Notes: a model not told the origin generated them from the letters alone. Counted from the stretch's first letter, positions 1 through 8,179 are shown. The stretch: 40,799 nucleotides of DNA from an uncultured bacterium (GCA_902800055.1 CADCCW010000023.1:1-40799); one strand, 5' to 3'. A program made the numbers and translations.

Positions 1-1
1 G

Positions 2-163
2 GCCGCGCCGCCGCCGCGCGTCGCCTGGGAGCGCTCCGCCTGGCTGCCGTCCGCCGCCGCGCCCGCGCCGCAGCCGATTCCGCCCGGCGAGCGCGTCCGT
101 CCGCCTGCCTTCTCCCGCGAGGAAATGCTTTCAATCGAAACCAGGAAAGGGGATATGCCATGA
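2..163 (+). CDS. 3' end of an unidentified gene (partial)
   Basis: An open frame enters from the left edge and ends at TGA 161-163, overlapping the pyrE start as ATGA. The visible 53 residues are proline- and alanine-rich and end in FSREEMLSIETRKGDMP. The overlap suggests it is translationally coupled to pyrE and belongs to the same operon. Too little is visible to name a family, and no domain motif is recognisable. Confidence 0.5.
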   Translation, partial: AAPPPRVAWERSAWLPSAAAPAPQPIPPGERVRPPAFSREEMLSIETRKGDMP

Positions 164-771
164 CCGACAAGCAGGCCTTCGACGCGTTCCGCGACACCGG
201 CGCGCTCCTTGAAGGGCATTTCGAGCTCCGCTCGAAGCTTCACTCCAACCGCTACTTCCAGTGCGCGAACGTGCTTAGGTTCCCGCGCATCGCCGAGAAG
301 CTCTGCCGCGAGGTCACTCGCCGCGCGGTCAAGAGCGGCAAGCTCGGCAAGCGCATCGACGGCGTCATCTCGCCGGCCGTGGGCGGCATCCTCGTCGGCC
401 ACGAAGTCGCGCGCGAGCTGAACGTCAAGTGCATCTTCGCCGAGAAGGTGCAGGGCAAGGGCGTGGACGCGACCGGCAAGCCCAACACCGTCCTCGCGCT
501 CCGCCGCTTCGCGATCAAGAAGGGCGAGCGCTACGTCGTCGCCGAGGACGTCGTCACCAAGGGCGGCCGCGTCCAGGAGACGATCGACCTCGTCAAGGCG
601 GCGGGCGGCAAGGTTGCCGGCGTGGTGGTGCTGGTCGACCGCTCCGGCGGCAAGGCGAAGTTCGGGCGCGTCCCGATGTTCCCGCTCGTCCGCATGACCC
701 CCGAGACCTGGACTGCCGCGGAATGCCCGATGTGCAAGTCTGGCTCCAAGCCCGTCCACCCCGGTTCGTGA
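160..771 (+). CDS. pyrE: Orotate phosphoribosyltransferase
   Basis: Cytoplasmic enzyme of de novo pyrimidine synthesis that joins orotate and PRPP to give OMP. The 203-residue length is normal for the family. The PRPP-binding signature of type I phosphoribosyltransferases is seen at about residues 126-136 (VVAEDVVTKGG), followed by a VVLVDRSGG strand. The SPAVGGILVGHEVAR stretch at about 71-85 fits the usual PAxGG(I/L) region. The ATG at 160 lies seven bases after a purine-rich GAAAGGGGA ribosome site and overlaps the previous stop. The C-terminal CPMC pair is unusual but does not affect the call. Confidence 0.93.
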   Translation: MTDKQAFDAFRDTGALLEGHFELRSKLHSNRYFQCANVLRFPRIAEKLCREVTRRAVKSGKLGKRIDGVISPAVGGILVGHEVARELNVKCIFAEKVQGKGVDATGKPNTVLALRRFAIKKGERYVVAEDVVTKGGRVQETIDLVKAAGGKVAGVVVLVDRSGGKAKFGRVPMFPLVRMTPETWTAAECPMCKSGSKPVHPGS

Positions 772-786
772 TCTTGCCAATTTTGC

Positions 787-792
787 TATAAT
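787..792 (+). promoter_or_regulatory. -10 box of the yihY promoter
   Basis: TATAAT is followed by ACGCCTGCC. Only nine bases separate the box from the ATG at 802, so the expected transcript start is one to three bases before the start codon. No good -35 is seen. The lack of a ribosome site fits a leaderless mRNA. Confidence 0.6.
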
Positions 793-801
793 ACGCCTGC
801 C

Positions 802-1767
802 ATGATGAAGAAGATCAAGACCTGGTGCCGCGGAGTCGTCAAGGGCTTCCTCGACAACCAATGCTCGATGCACGCCGCCGGCCTCACCTATTTCTCGATG
901 CTGGCGATGATGCCCATCCTCTGCTGCATCCTCGTCGTCGCCAAGGCGGTCGGGGTCGACGACTACGCCCGCAACCACATCAACTCGCGCATCGACGCGC
1001 TCATCACCCACATCGAGAAGGGCCAGGACGACGAGCTCGCCGCCGCCGCGGGCGCGTTCTCCAGCGAGGAGGACGTCCAGAAGAAGCGCATCGCCGCCGA
1101 GGAGTTCGCCACCCAGGCCAGGACCATTTCCAACGCGCTCTTCGAGCGCATCGACGCGTTCGACGTGGCCACCTTCGGCTGGATCGGCTTCGGCCTCCTG
1201 CTCTGGACGGTCATCTCCTCGCTCGGTATGGTGGAGATGAGCTTCAACCGCATCTGGGGCGTCCCCAAGCCGCGTCCGGTGTGGAAGCGAGCCTACGTCT
1301 ACCTTCTCGTCATGATCGTCATGCCCGTCCTCGCGGCAGTCGCGATGTCCTTCCCGATCATGGGCGCGGTGAAGAGCGTCATCACCGCCACCACCGGCGT
1401 CACCGACTACACCAAGTGGGTCGGCGACACGCTCCTCTGGCTCATCGACTCCTGGGCGGTCAAGTTCGCCATCGCCTTCGTCACCGCCACCTTGAACTTC
1501 GCCTTCATCTTCTGGTTCATGCCCAACTGCCGCGTGCCGTTCCGCGCTGCCGTCCGCGGCGGCGCGGCGACCGCGATCCTCTTCGGCTGCTGGATGAAGG
1601 CCTGCGCCGTCGCCCAGGTCGGCATCGCCAAGTCCTCGGCGCTCTACGGCTCCTTCGCCTTCATGCCGATCGTCCTCGCCTGGCTCTACATGAGCTGGCA
1701 GATCGTGCTGCTGGGCGCGAACATGGTGCGCGAGTTCGCGCGCTCGTCCGAGGAGGCCGGCAAGTGA
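802..1767 (+). CDS. yihY: YihY/BrkB family inner-membrane protein
   Basis: Polytopic membrane protein of the YihY (formerly 'ribonuclease BN') family, 321 residues. Its molecular function is not established. Family hallmarks are the N-terminal AAGLTYFSMLAMMPIL helix (about 26-41), FNRIWGVP (about 149-156), and the C-terminal AKSSALYGSFAFMPIVLAWLYMSWQIVLLGANMV block (in pieces, about 277-310). A longer, charged, probably extracytoplasmic loop lies at about 55-110. Two ATGs (802 and 805) are possible. The stop overlaps the GTG of rfbD, so the two are co-transcribed. Confidence 0.9.
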   Translation: MMKKIKTWCRGVVKGFLDNQCSMHAAGLTYFSMLAMMPILCCILVVAKAVGVDDYARNHINSRIDALITHIEKGQDDELAAAAGAFSSEEDVQKKRIAAEEFATQARTISNALFERIDAFDVATFGWIGFGLLLWTVISSLGMVEMSFNRIWGVPKPRPVWKRAYVYLLVMIVMPVLAAVAMSFPIMGAVKSVITATTGVTDYTKWVGDTLLWLIDSWAVKFAIAFVTATLNFAFIFWFMPNCRVPFRAAVRGGAATAILFGCWMKACAVAQVGIAKSSALYGSFAFMPIVLAWLYMSWQIVLLGANMVREFARSSEEAGK

Positions 1768-2690
1768 AGATCCTCGTCACCGGCGGGAAGGGAATGCTCG
1801 GGCGTACGCTCCAGCATGAGCTCGCCGACCACGAAATCGTCGTCGCTGACCTGCCGGAATGGGACATCCTCGACGCCGACGCCTTCACCGCCAAGGCCGC
1901 CGCTGCCAAGCCCGACGTCGTCGTCCACTGCGCCGCGATGACCCGCGTCGACGACTGCGAGGAGAAGCGCGACCTCGCCTTCCGCCTCAACGAGGAAGGC
2001 TCGCGCAACGTCGCCGTCGCCGCCTCCGCCTGCGGCGCGCGGCTGATCGCGATCTCCACCGACTACGTCTTCTCCGGCGAGCCGCCGAGCGAGCCCTGGG
2101 CCTGGGGCGAGACCGACATCCCGCGCCCGCGCACCGTCTACGGCGCGTCGAAGCTCGCCGGCGAGCGCATGGTGCAGATGGTCCTGCCCGAGGCGGTCAT
2201 CATGCGAATCGCCTGGCTCTACGGCCCCGGCGGCCCGTCCTTCGTCCACACCATGGCGCGCCTCGGCGCGCAGGACGGCGACCCGCTCAAGGTGGTGGAC
2301 GACCAGGTCGGCAACCCGACCTCGACCAAGGCGGTCGCGGACGCCATCCGCTTCCTGCTCGGCAAGCCCGACGTGAGCGGGGTAGTCCACGCGACCTGCG
2401 AAGGACAGGTCAGCTGGTGCGGCTTCGCCAAGGAGCTCTTCCGGCTCCTGGGGCTCAAGCGCGAGATCGTTCCCTGCACCACTGCGGAGTTCCCGCGCCC
2501 TGCCCCGCGTCCGCGCAACTCGGCGCTTCGCAAAAGCGTCCTCAACCTGCTCGGCTACCGCACCCCGCCCTGGCAGGACGCGCTCGCCGACTTCGTCCGC
2601 GGCGAATTCGGAGTTTCGGCAGACCGATCGAGTTCGTTTGAAACTCCGATGGTTGGGGTTCTCGCTACCGCTCCACAGCTTCGCCCATGA
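1764..2690 (+). CDS. rfbD: dTDP-4-dehydrorhamnose reductase
   Basis: Last enzyme of dTDP-L-rhamnose synthesis, reducing dTDP-4-keto-L-rhamnose for envelope polysaccharide. It is an extended SDR: TGGKGMLG at residues 6-13 binds NAD(P)H, STDYVFSG follows, and the YGASKLAGE segment holds the catalytic Tyr and Lys. The GTG start overlaps the yihY stop (GTGA) and has a perfect AGGAGG at 1751-1756. The family normally ends near residue 285 (ALADFVRGEF). Here about 20 further residues (SSSFETPMVG...) are encoded by the left arm of an inverted-repeat element, so the natural 3' end appears to have been replaced. No rfbA, rfbB or rfbC is in the window. Confidence 0.9.
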   Translation: MKILVTGGKGMLGRTLQHELADHEIVVADLPEWDILDADAFTAKAAAAKPDVVVHCAAMTRVDDCEEKRDLAFRLNEEGSRNVAVAASACGARLIAISTDYVFSGEPPSEPWAWGETDIPRPRTVYGASKLAGERMVQMVLPEAVIMRIAWLYGPGGPSFVHTMARLGAQDGDPLKVVDDQVGNPTSTKAVADAIRFLLGKPDVSGVVHATCEGQVSWCGFAKELFRLLGLKREIVPCTTAEFPRPAPRPRNSALRKSVLNLLGYRTPPWQDALADFVRGEFGVSADRSSSFETPMVGVLATAPQLRP

Positions 2691-2870
2691 CAACCATGCC
2701 TACAATTCCTTCTTTGCCAGGTTTTATATCTGGGGGCAAGCCCCCAGACCCCCTGCGGCGAAGCCGCAGATATAAAACAAGGTCAGTATGGCTGTGTAAT
2801 GATGAATGTCAAATGCGAAGCACATACCATTCTGCGGAGCGGTAGCGAGAGCCACACAGATCGGAGTTTC
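2609..2870. repeat. Inverted-repeat element overlapping the rfbD 3' end
   Basis: Two arms of about 38 bp (2640-2678 and 2833-2870) are inverted copies of each other. Matching blocks are GAAACTCCGAT and CTCGCTACCGCTCC with their complements. Matches continue weakly inward around CTTCGC/GCGAAG. A shorter extra copy of the tip, CGGAGTTTC, lies at 2609-2617 and pairs with 2640-2648. The element codes for nothing obvious and resembles a MITE-like non-autonomous insertion or a large structured spacer. It supplies the last codons and stop of rfbD. Confidence 0.6.
2722..2777. other. Three-way hairpin inside the inverted-repeat element
   Basis: An outer stem TTTTATATCTG (2722-2732) / CAGATATAAAA (2767-2777) encloses two GC-rich hairpins. 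These are GGGGGCAAGCCCCC at 2732-2745 and TGCGGCGAAGCCGCA at 2754-2768. The structure could act as a transcription terminator or RNA processing site between rfbD and fabG, although no classical T-run follows. Confidence 0.5.
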
Positions 2871-2918
2871 ATAAACTAAACAGCAACCATCAACCAACAG
2901 GAAACGGAGAAAAAGAAA

Positions 2919-3686
2919 ATGGCAGCTAATCTCAAGGGCAAGACGGCAATCGTCACCGGCGCCGCGCGCGGAATCGGCGCGGCAATCGCGAAGGAGCTCG
3001 CGTCGCGTGGGGCGGACGTCGCGATATGCGACCTCAAGGAGGAGTGGTGCGCCGACACCGTCGCCGCGCTCACCGCGCTGGGCGTGAAGGCGAAGGGCTA
3101 CGGCGTCAACGTGGCGGTCTCGGCCGAGGTCGACGCCTGCGTCAAGGCCGTCCTCGCCGACTTCGGCAAGGTCGACATCATGGTCAACAACGCCGGCATC
3201 ACCAAGGACGGTCTCCTGATGCGCATGTCCGACGAGGACTGGGACGCCGTCCTCAGCGTCAACCTGAAGGGCACCTTCCTCTTCACCCGCGCCGTCTCGC
3301 GCCCGATGATGAAGAACAAGGCGGCCGACGGCACGCAGCTCGGCGGCTCAATCATCAACATCGCCTCCGTGGTCGGCATCATGGGCAACGCCGGCCAGGC
3401 CAACTACACCGCGTCCAAGGGCGGCGTCATCGCGCTCACCAAGACGACCGCCAAGGAGCTCGGCTCGCGCAACATCCGCTGCAACGCCGTCGCCCCCGGC
3501 TTCATCCAGTCGAAGATGACCGACGTCCTCCCCGACGAAGTGAAGAAGGCGTACATGGACACAATTCCGCTCCGCCGCTTCGGCACCGCCGAGGACATCG
3601 CCAAGGCGGTGGCCTGGCTCGCCGGCGACGACGCCGCCTACGTCACCGGCCAGATCATCTCGGTCAACGGCGGCATGATCGGCTAA
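2919..3686 (+). CDS. fabG: 3-oxoacyl-[ACP] reductase (SDR)
   Basis: NADPH-dependent reduction of 3-oxoacyl-ACP in fatty acid elongation; 255 residues, cytoplasmic. Classical SDR features are visible: TGAARGIG at about 13-20, the NNAG motif, and the catalytic Ser150-Tyr163-Lys167 set (IASVVG, YTASK). PGFIQSKMT follows, and [10 protein letters not shown] near the end is typical of FabG. A GGAGAAAAAG ribosome site precedes the ATG. The gene follows the inverted-repeat element and runs closely into galE. Other SDR substrates cannot be excluded, but the sequence is a good FabG. Confidence 0.88.
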   Translation: MAANLKGKTAIVTGAARGIGAAIAKELASRGADVAICDLKEEWCADTVAALTALGVKAKGYGVNVAVSAEVDACVKAVLADFGKVDIMVNNAGITKDGLLMRMSDEDWDAVLSVNLKGTFLFTRAVSRPMMKNKAADGTQLGGSIINIASVVGIMGNAGQANYTASKGGVIALTKTTAKELGSRNIRCNAVAPGFIQSKMTDVLPDEVKKAYMDTIPLRRFGTAEDIAKAVAWLAGDDAAYVTGQIISVNGGMIG

Positions 3687-3697
3687 GGAGGTCGCTG

Positions 3698-4741
3698 ATG
3701 AAGATTCTCGTCACCGGCGGAGCCGGTTATATCGGCAGCCACACCGTCGTCGAGCTTTTGAACGCCGGCCACGAAGTGGTCGTGGTCGACAACCTCTGCA
3801 ACAGCTCGAAGAAGTCGCTTACGCGCGTGAAGCGCATCACCGGCAAGAAGCCGGCCTTCTACCGCGTCGACATCCGCGACGCGAAGCGCCTTGACGCCGT
3901 CCTCGACCGCGAAGGACCGTTCGACGCGGCCATCCACTTCGCCGCGCTCAAGGCCGTCGGCGAGTCGACCCAGATCCCGCTCAAGTACTACGCCAACAAC
4001 CTCGGCGGAACTTTCACCCTCCTCGACCGCCTCGGCGCGCACGGCTGCAAGAACATCGTCTTCTCCTCCTCCGCCACCGTCTACGGCGAGCCGAAGACCG
4101 TGCCGATCCGCGAGGACTTCCCCACGCCAGGCTGCACCAACCCGTATGGCTGGACGAAGCTCATGATGGAGCAGGTGTTCAAGGACGTGCAGAAGGCCGA
4201 TCCCGAGTGGAACGTCGTCCTGCTTAGGTATTTTAACCCGATTGGCGCGCACAAGTCGGGGCTGATCGGCGAAGACCCGGCTGGCATCCCCAACAACCTC
4301 CTGCCGTATGTCGCCCAGGTCGCGGTCGGTCGCCGTCCCGAGCTCAACGTCTTCGGCGACGACTACCCCACGCCAGACGGCACCGGAGTGCGCGACTACA
4401 TCCACGTCGTCGACCTCGCCATCGGCCACCTGAAGGCGATCGAGAAGCTTGAGCGCGAGCCGAAGCTGGGGCTTAAGATCTACAACCTCGGCACTGGCCA
4501 CGGATATTCCGTGCTGCAGGTCGTCAAGGCGTTCGAGAAGGCGTCGAAGCGTCCTGTCCCCTACAAGATCTGTCCGCGGCGCCCCGGCGACATCGCCGAG
4601 TGCTGGGCCGACCCCTCGCTCGCGGCGAAGGAGCTCGGGTGGAAGGCCGAGCGCGGCATCGACGAGATGTGCGCCGACGCCTGGCGCTGGCAGAAGAAGA
4701 ACCCGTATGGCTACGCCGGGAAGGGCGGCAAGGCGGAGTGA
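3698..4741 (+). CDS. galE: UDP-glucose 4-epimerase
   Basis: Interconverts UDP-glucose and UDP-galactose for galactose use and envelope sugars. The 347-residue protein starts at an ATG five bases after TAAGGAGGT, in preference to earlier in-frame codons. The NAD-binding [10 protein letters not shown] lies at residues 6-15, the AALKAVGES segment follows, and the catalytic pair is Tyr150/Lys154 (YGWTK). [11 protein letters not shown] and [14 protein letters not shown] are diagnostic for GalE. The gene sits 11 bases after fabG and its stop overlaps the GTG of the next ORF. Confidence 0.95.
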   Translation: MKILVTGGAGYIGSHTVVELLNAGHEVVVVDNLCNSSKKSLTRVKRITGKKPAFYRVDIRDAKRLDAVLDREGPFDAAIHFAALKAVGESTQIPLKYYANNLGGTFTLLDRLGAHGCKNIVFSSSATVYGEPKTVPIREDFPTPGCTNPYGWTKLMMEQVFKDVQKADPEWNVVLLRYFNPIGAHKSGLIGEDPAGIPNNLLPYVAQVAVGRRPELNVFGDDYPTPDGTGVRDYIHVVDLAIGHLKAIEKLEREPKLGLKIYNLGTGHGYSVLQVVKAFEKASKRPVPYKICPRRPGDIAECWADPSLAAKELGWKAERGIDEMCADAWRWQKKNPYGYAGKGGKAE

Positions 4742-5301
4742 CGGCGCTCGACGCCATCCTCCTTGGCTTTGAAGCCGAGCTCGAGCTCGAGCGCGAGCTC
4801 GGCACCCGCACCATCCCCCTCGACCGCACCCTCCTCACCCCGCCTCCCACTGGCTGCTGGCCACTGGCTGCTGACCGCTGTCCACTCCCCCCGCCCTCCC
4901 CCTCCCCCACTTCTCTTCCCTCTTCCCTCTTCCCTCTTCCCTCTTCTCCCACCTACCTCTTCCTCCACCACCGCCCGCTTTCCCCCAAGGCCACGGCCAT
5001 GATGGAGCGCATCTACGCGGCGCTGAAGCTCGCCCCCGGCAGCGCCAGCGTCGTCACCGAAGGGCCGGTTCCCGCGGCAGACAAGGTGGTGGTCCTTGGC
5101 GGCCTGGCGCTCAAGAAGTTCCTGCCTGGGGCCCAATGCCAGCCGGGCTCCTGGGTCAAGACGCCCTGGCCTGGCGGCTATGCGCTGGTCACCTACTCGC
5201 CCGAGTATATCCTCCGCTTCAGCGAGGGCTCGCGCGAGCAGCTCGCGGCCAAGCGCCAGCTCTGGACCGCCCTCAACTCCTCTCCCCCCGCCTCCCCCTG
5301 A
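4738..5301 (+). CDS. Short uracil-DNA-glycosylase-like protein with a low-complexity insert
   Basis: This 187-residue ORF begins with GTG overlapping the galE stop (GTGA), the same junction style as other real genes here. Residues 1-37 ([20 protein letters not shown]) and about 85-180 look like conserved protein. The latter part, [16 protein letters not shown] then [13 protein letters not shown] and KRQLW, resembles the C-terminal half of family 4 uracil-DNA glycosylases (lGxxAxxxLL, TYHPxxLLR, vwxDL). Residues of about 38-83 are encoded by the Pro/Ser-rich repeat and look inserted. The Fe-S cysteines and the GEAPG active-site motif are absent, so it is probably degenerate or a distant relative. 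The family assignment is an inference. Confidence 0.45.
   Translation: MTALDAILLGFEAELELERELGTRTIPLDRTLLTPPPTGCWPLAADRCPLPPPSPSPTSLPSSLFPLPSSPTYLFLHHRPLSPKATAMMERIYAALKLAPGSASVVTEGPVPAADKVVVLGGLALKKFLPGAQCQPGSWVKTPWPGGYALVTYSPEYILRFSEGSREQLAAKRQLWTALNSSPPASP
4846..4985. repeat. Pyrimidine-rich low-complexity repeat (copy 1)
   Basis: Alternating CTGGCTGCTGGCC / ACTGGCTGCTGACC units are followed by TTCCCTC runs, strongly pyrimidine-biased on the + strand. The same vocabulary recurs at 5302-5630 and 6851-6985. Here it lies in frame within the 4738-5301 ORF without introducing a stop. Confidence 0.7.
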
Positions 5302-5632
5302 CCGCTGTCCACTGTCCATTGTCCACTGGCCGCTGTCCGCTGGCTGTTGGCTGCTGGCTGCTTCCCCCGTCCTCCCCGTCCTACTCGTCCCTTCCGTCCT
5401 TTCTGCCCCCTCCCTCCTTGCTGTCGTACGCTTGCTGTCCCCTCAGGCCAGCGTGCCTCCGCCCCCGCCTCTCCCCCGCCCCTCTCCCCCGCCTCCCACT
5501 GACCGCTGGCCGCTGGCTGCTGATTACTGGCTGCTTCCCCCGTCCTCCCCCGTCCTACTCGTCCTGCCTGTCCTACTCGTCCTTTCTGTCCCTTCTGTCC
5601 CTTCCGTCCCATCAAAAAAATAGCCCCCCCCC
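5302..5632. repeat. Noncoding pyrimidine-rich repeat block (copy 2)
   Basis: Noncoding stretch built from CTGGCTGTTGGCTGC units, CCCCCGTCCTCCCCGTCCTAC units and TTCTGTCCC/TTCCGTCCC runs, present twice (about 5302-5400 and 5490-5610). It ends in ATCAAAAAAATAG and a C-tract directly before a promoter. Several ORFs cross it, but they are open only because of the biased composition. Confidence 0.7.
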
Positions 5633-5662
5633 TTGACCTTCTTGTCTCAAATTTGTTACAAT
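5633..5662 (+). promoter_or_regulatory. Promoter of the AAA ATPase gene
   Basis: -35 TTGACC (5633-5638) and -10 TACAAT (5657-5662) are separated by 18 bp. A run of eight C residues precedes the -35. Confidence 0.6.
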
Positions 5663-5668
5663 ACCGCG

Positions 5669-5686
5669 TTGTGCAATTTAGCACAA
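5669..5686. promoter_or_regulatory. Inverted repeat at the transcript start
   Basis: TTGTGC-AATTTA-GCACAA begins about seven bases after the -10 box, so it is either an operator over the start site or a 5'-terminal RNA hairpin. Its position favours control of the downstream ATPase gene, possibly autoregulation. Confidence 0.45.
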
Positions 5687-5740
5687 TGCTATTTTGCATA
5701 ACTCACCCGCAGATTATCATAAGGAAAGGTTCAGCAAACC

Positions 5741-6847
5741 ATGAGCCCGTTCAAATACGGATGCGCCGTCAGCAATGAATTCTTCTGCCCCCGCCCAGAA
5801 CTGGAGCGGCGCCTGCGCGAGCATGTCCTGTCGGGCCAGCATGTCGCCGTCGTCGGCCCCCGCCGCACCGGAAAGAGCTCCCTTGTCCTTGAGACGGTCC
5901 GCAAGGTGAAGGGCGTGGCGCTGTTCCACGCCGATTTCCTCAGCGTGCGCAGCCGGGCGGAGCTGTGCAATCGCCTTGTCGCGTCCCTGTCCCGCCTCGA
6001 GCGCACCGATTCCTGGGTCGCCAAGATCATGAAGGCCCTGATGCGCCTCCGCCCCGCGCTTACCGTCGATCCCCGCGACGGATCCCCCGCCATTGTCATC
6101 GACTCGCGGGAGGCGGAGTCCCCGGGCTCGCTCGACTGCGTCCTCGACGCGCTTGCAGCCCAGACCTCCCGCCGCAAGGTCTGCGTGGTCTTCGACGAGT
6201 TCCAGGACATAATGAACGTCGAGGACGGCGAAAACGTGCTTGCCGTGATGCGCTCGCGCATCCAGCTTGACTCGCGCACGCCGTACATCTTCCTCGGCAG
6301 CGTCCGCCACCGCATGCTCGACATCTTCCTCGACCCCTCCAGTCCGTTCTACCACGGCGCCGCGATGCTGGAGGTCGGTGAAATAGCCGCCGACGACTTC
6401 TACGCCTTTCTCCGTCGCCGTTTCGCCAGCGGCCGCCGCACCTTCCCCCGCGATGCCTTTGACGCAATTGCCGCGGCGACGCGTAGCACCCCAGGCTATA
6501 TCCAGGAGGTTTGCGATGCACTCTGGCAGTCCAGCTCCCGTGGCGACCGGCTGTCCTCCGCCGACATTCACAAGGCGCTTGACGTCATCTTCGCCAGGGA
6601 AGGGGAGCACTATGCCTTCGCCATCGGGCGGCTGACCGCGTTGCAGGTCCAGGTGCTGACCGCGATTGCGGTTCATGGTGGCAAGGGCGTATACTCCGGC
6701 GACTTCCTCCGCGCCGCCAATGTCAAGAGCACGGCTTCGGTTCGCAGGGCGGTTCAGCGCCTGGTCGACGACGGCCTCGTCGTCCCGGTATCTGGGGAGT
6801 ATCTAATCGACAATCCATTCTTCGCCGAATGGCTCAAACTCCGCTAA
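5741..6847 (+). CDS. AAA family ATPase (archaeal-ATPase/Orc1-like)
   Basis: A 368-residue P-loop ATPase with the layout of the prokaryotic/archaeal ATPase group (Pfam ATPase_2 type). Residues 12-30 hold the NEFFCPRPELERRLREH entry region. Walker A is GPRRTGKSS at 39-47, and Walker B with a sensor is VCVVFDEFQD at about 149-158. The C-terminal ~80 residues look like a winged helix (VRRAVQRLVDDGLVVPVSGEYLIDNPFF). The ATG follows AAGGAAAGG. It has its own promoter and is flanked by repeats, so it is probably accessory DNA. The family includes enzymes near mobile elements and defence loci, but its function here is unknown. Confidence 0.85.
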   Translation: MSPFKYGCAVSNEFFCPRPELERRLREHVLSGQHVAVVGPRRTGKSSLVLETVRKVKGVALFHADFLSVRSRAELCNRLVASLSRLERTDSWVAKIMKALMRLRPALTVDPRDGSPAIVIDSREAESPGSLDCVLDALAAQTSRRKVCVVFDEFQDIMNVEDGENVLAVMRSRIQLDSRTPYIFLGSVRHRMLDIFLDPSSPFYHGAAMLEVGEIAADDFYAFLRRRFASGRRTFPRDAFDAIAAATRSTPGYIQEVCDALWQSSSRGDRLSSADIHKALDVIFAREGEHYAFAIGRLTALQVQVLTAIAVHGGKGVYSGDFLRAANVKSTASVRRAVQRLVDDGLVVPVSGEYLIDNPFFAEWLKLR

Positions 6848-6850
6848 CCG

Positions 6851-6985
6851 CCCAATACCCCGCCCCTCCCACTGTCCGCTGGCTGTTGGCTGCTGGCTAC
6901 TGGCTGCTTCCCCCGTCCTCCCCGTCCCTTCCGTCCCTTCCGTCCTTTCTGTTCTGTCCCTTCAAAAAAATCTCACTTAGCCCCC
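6851..6985. repeat. Pyrimidine-rich low-complexity repeat (copy 3)
   Basis: CCGCTGGCTGTTGGCTGCTGG, ACTGGCTGCTTCCCCC and repeated CTTCCGTCC units are followed by TTCAAAAAAATC and a C-tract. The order matches the block before the AAA ATPase promoter, so both genes sit behind the same type of upstream sequence. Confidence 0.65.
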
Positions 6986-6988
6986 CCC

Positions 6989-7018
6989 TTGCATATCTCA
7001 GCAAGAATTTGGTAAAAT
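6989..7018 (+). promoter_or_regulatory. Promoter of the DUF3800 gene
   Basis: -35 TTGCAT (6989-6994) and -10 TAAAAT (7013-7018) have 18-bp spacing, an extended TGG before the -10, and ACACGCG after it. A run of eight C residues precedes the -35, as at 5633. The ~95-base leader contains a small GCCGAAAGGC hairpin and a possible 16-codon leader ORF at 7055-7105. Confidence 0.6.
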
Positions 7019-7112
7019 ACACGCGACGAAGGCCGAAAGGCTGGGGTCACCGAGATGCGGAGAAAGTTCTTCGCCTGGAGCGGCGGGTCTTCCCGTCGCT
7101 CTTGATTTTATT

Positions 7113-7793
7113 ATGGAAGAAGAAGCAACAATCAGCGTTTTTGTCGATGAGTCGGGGAACCTGTCGTGTGCCAGGGATTCCTCGCGATTCTACATTGTCT
7201 CGCTTGTGGTACATAACCAGGCGGATTCCATTGGCGATCTCGTGCAAGGGCTTGACGCCGCCTATGCCGCTATGGGCTTCCCCAACCTATGCTTTCACGC
7301 CGGTCCGCTCATCCGCCGCGAAGACGGCTATGAGTACATGAGCTGGGAACTCCGCAGCCGCATCTTTTCGAAGATGATGGCGTTTGCCCGCAGAGCGCCG
7401 TTTCGTTATCGCTGCCTTTGCATCGACAAGCGCTTCGTCTCGTCCGAGGCACAGGTCCTGGCCGATCTCAAATTGGGCATTGTTGATTTCCTAGACACTG
7501 TTTGCCACGCCGGCAAGGTGAAGGTGTATTATGACTGCGGGCAGGCGGTGCTGACCAACTTGATCCACGACGTGATGTCTGAAAGGTATGGCGGCGGCTG
7601 GGAATTTGCGCATGGCGTCAGACCATCCAGATACAGGTTGTTTCAAGTTGCTGATCTTGTCTGCACGGTATCGCTTATCGAGCGCAGATTGTCCGAATGC
7701 TTGTCGATGACCAGGAGCGAATATGCGTTCTTTGGCGGCCCGCGAAATTTCAAGCGCATGGTGTTAAAGCCATTGAGGCGCAAGCTGGTCTAG
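7113..7793 (+). CDS. DUF3800 domain protein
   Basis: A 226-residue protein of the DUF3800 family, predicted to have an RNase H-like nuclease fold and often found in mobile or defence contexts. The N-terminal ISVFVDESGNLS (about 7-18) carries the family's first acidic pair. CLCIDKRF lies mid-protein, and the C-terminal FQVADLVCTVSLIERRL carries the second conserved Asp. No strong ribosome site precedes ATG 7113. The gene is monocistronic behind its own promoter, and its composition is less GC-rich than the housekeeping genes, which fits acquisition. No partner gene identifies a specific system. Confidence 0.82.
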   Translation: MEEEATISVFVDESGNLSCARDSSRFYIVSLVVHNQADSIGDLVQGLDAAYAAMGFPNLCFHAGPLIRREDGYEYMSWELRSRIFSKMMAFARRAPFRYRCLCIDKRFVSSEAQVLADLKLGIVDFLDTVCHAGKVKVYYDCGQAVLTNLIHDVMSERYGGGWEFAHGVRPSRYRLFQVADLVCTVSLIERRLSECLSMTRSEYAFFGGPRNFKRMVLKPLRRKLV

Positions 7794-8046
7794 CCCCTCC
7801 TGCCCCGGCCCTGCCTGCCTTCTCCCGGAGCTCCACCCAGCGGCGAGGCGGGGAGGGGGGTGAGTGAGGAGGCGGGTGCGCGTCGCCGTAAGAGTGGTAA
7901 TATGCGCAACCAGCGATAGCGATAGGATTCAGGCAGCCAGTGTACGCGTGTCTGGTTGTCCTCGGTGCGAAAGGCGACGAAAGACACCCGCGACGAGACC
8001 GAACCCCCGCTCCCCGCCGAGCCGCAAATTTTTTCACTTACCCCCC
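7794..8046. other. Intergenic region without a recognised feature
   Basis: I see no gene, hairpin with a T-run, or known RNA here. The first 70 bases are GC-rich and purine/pyrimidine biased. The last 15 carry AAATTTTTTCACTTACCCCCC, the same A/T-then-C-tract context that precedes the other accessory promoters. Confidence 0.4.
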
Positions 8047-8076
8047 TTGACACTTTGTCACCCGATAGGGTATAAT
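8047..8076 (+). promoter_or_regulatory. Promoter of the two-repeat secreted protein
   Basis: -35 TTGACA (8047-8052, consensus) and -10 TATAAT (8071-8076, consensus) have 18-bp spacing and ACGCACC downstream. This is the best promoter in the window and predicts strong expression. The ~95-base leader contains GGAGGAGGT at 8092-8100 followed by a possible six-codon ORF (GTG 8108 to TGA 8128). Confidence 0.75.
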
Positions 8077-8179
8077 ACGCACCAGAAACTTGGAGGAGGT
8101 GTAGTTTGTGCAGACGTTGAGCAAGTGACTCGATGCTGATGCAACCCCGCCAAAGCCAAGCAAGCAAAGGAACAAAGCC

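Noticed and set aside
5096..5699. Overlapping Pro/Ser-rich ORFs on both strands
   Set aside because: Open only because the low-complexity repeats lack stop codons. No starts with ribosome sites and no conserved features.
7864..8139. 91-codon ORF upstream of the two-repeat protein
   Set aside because: It crosses the consensus promoter at 8047-8076, has Arg-rich random-looking sequence and no ribosome site.
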